A DNA stretch of 5,450 bases from an uncultured Lachnospiraceae bacterium. GTDB lineage: Bacteria; Bacillota; Clostridia; Lachnospirales; Lachnospiraceae. Below the pieces are notes generated by a model. That model saw only the letters and a program-made list of their open reading frames with translations, had not been told where the DNA came from and did no database searches. Below, in pieces: positions 5,400 to 5,450 of this stretch. The stretch is from positions 1-5,450 of the forward strand of contig CAJUTU010000090.1 in NCBI GenBank assembly GCA_910589385.1, given 5' to 3'. Each line of letters begins with the position of its first letter. Position 1 is the stretch's first letter. Position numbers and translations under genes: made by a program.

Positions 5400-5450
5400 C
5401 GACCCAGAAGAGACTCGAACTCTCGACCTCCGCCGTGACAGGGCGGCGCT
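5400..5450 (-). tRNA. tRNA-Asp(GUC), 3' part only
   Basis: The 5' part is cut by the window edge. The anticodon stem CCGCC/GGCGG encloses C-T-GTC-A-C, so the anticodon is GTC. The T arm is GAGAG-TTCGAGT-CTCTT with one G-U pair. The acceptor 3' strand CTGGGTC ends at 5401, and the discriminator G at 5400 is as expected for tRNA-Asp. The following bases are TTT, so CCA is not encoded. It is the first tRNA visible of the - strand cluster. Confidence 0.93.

Noticed and set aside
1..5450. Mobile element or tRNA-associated integration
   Set aside because: Although tRNA genes lie at both ends, no integrase, transposase, terminal repeat or duplicated tRNA 3' end was seen; the two sides carry different tRNAs.

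Overview
The window looks like a chromosomal segment of a spore-forming, gut-type Clostridia species, most likely Lachnospiraceae. The basis is moderate-to-low GC, purine-rich ribosome binding sites, a PdaA-type cortex deacetylase, an AgrA-like LytTR regulator and a Clostridia-style receiver domain. No single gene fixes the species.

Layout: bases 1-53 are the 3' end of a tRNA-Ser(UGA) on the + strand, followed by an intrinsic terminator. A regulator with a receiver and a LytTR DNA-binding domain (286-1014, +) comes next, under its own extended -10 promoter. It converges on a PdaA-type polysaccharide deacetylase (1094-1963, -); a long hairpin lies between the two stop codons. Upstream of the deacetylase is a possible sporulation-type promoter and then the terminator of the next transcription unit.

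That unit is a two-gene operon on the - strand, read from about 5031 down to 2064. The first gene (3883-4998) is a fusion of a phosphorylatable response-regulator receiver with a complete small-alarmone-synthetase ((p)ppGpp synthetase) domain. The second (2102-3868) is an ABC exporter half-transporter that starts 14 bases after the first gene's stop. A good sigma-A promoter (5038-5066) sits within an imperfect inverted repeat and shows that the synthetase starts at a GTG (4998), not at the upstream ATG. The right end holds a - strand tRNA cluster, Asp(GUC, cut by the window edge)-Val(UAC)-Leu(UAA), which ends in its own terminator just upstream of the operon promoter.

The most notable feature is the receiver-alarmone synthetase fusion. 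Its sequence predicts that a histidine kinase signal could directly switch nucleotide alarmone synthesis, with a membrane exporter made from the same message. Second is the LytTR regulator: the normal phospho-acceptor Asp of its receiver is Glu, which suggests phosphorylation-independent control. Neither protein has a partner histidine kinase in the window.
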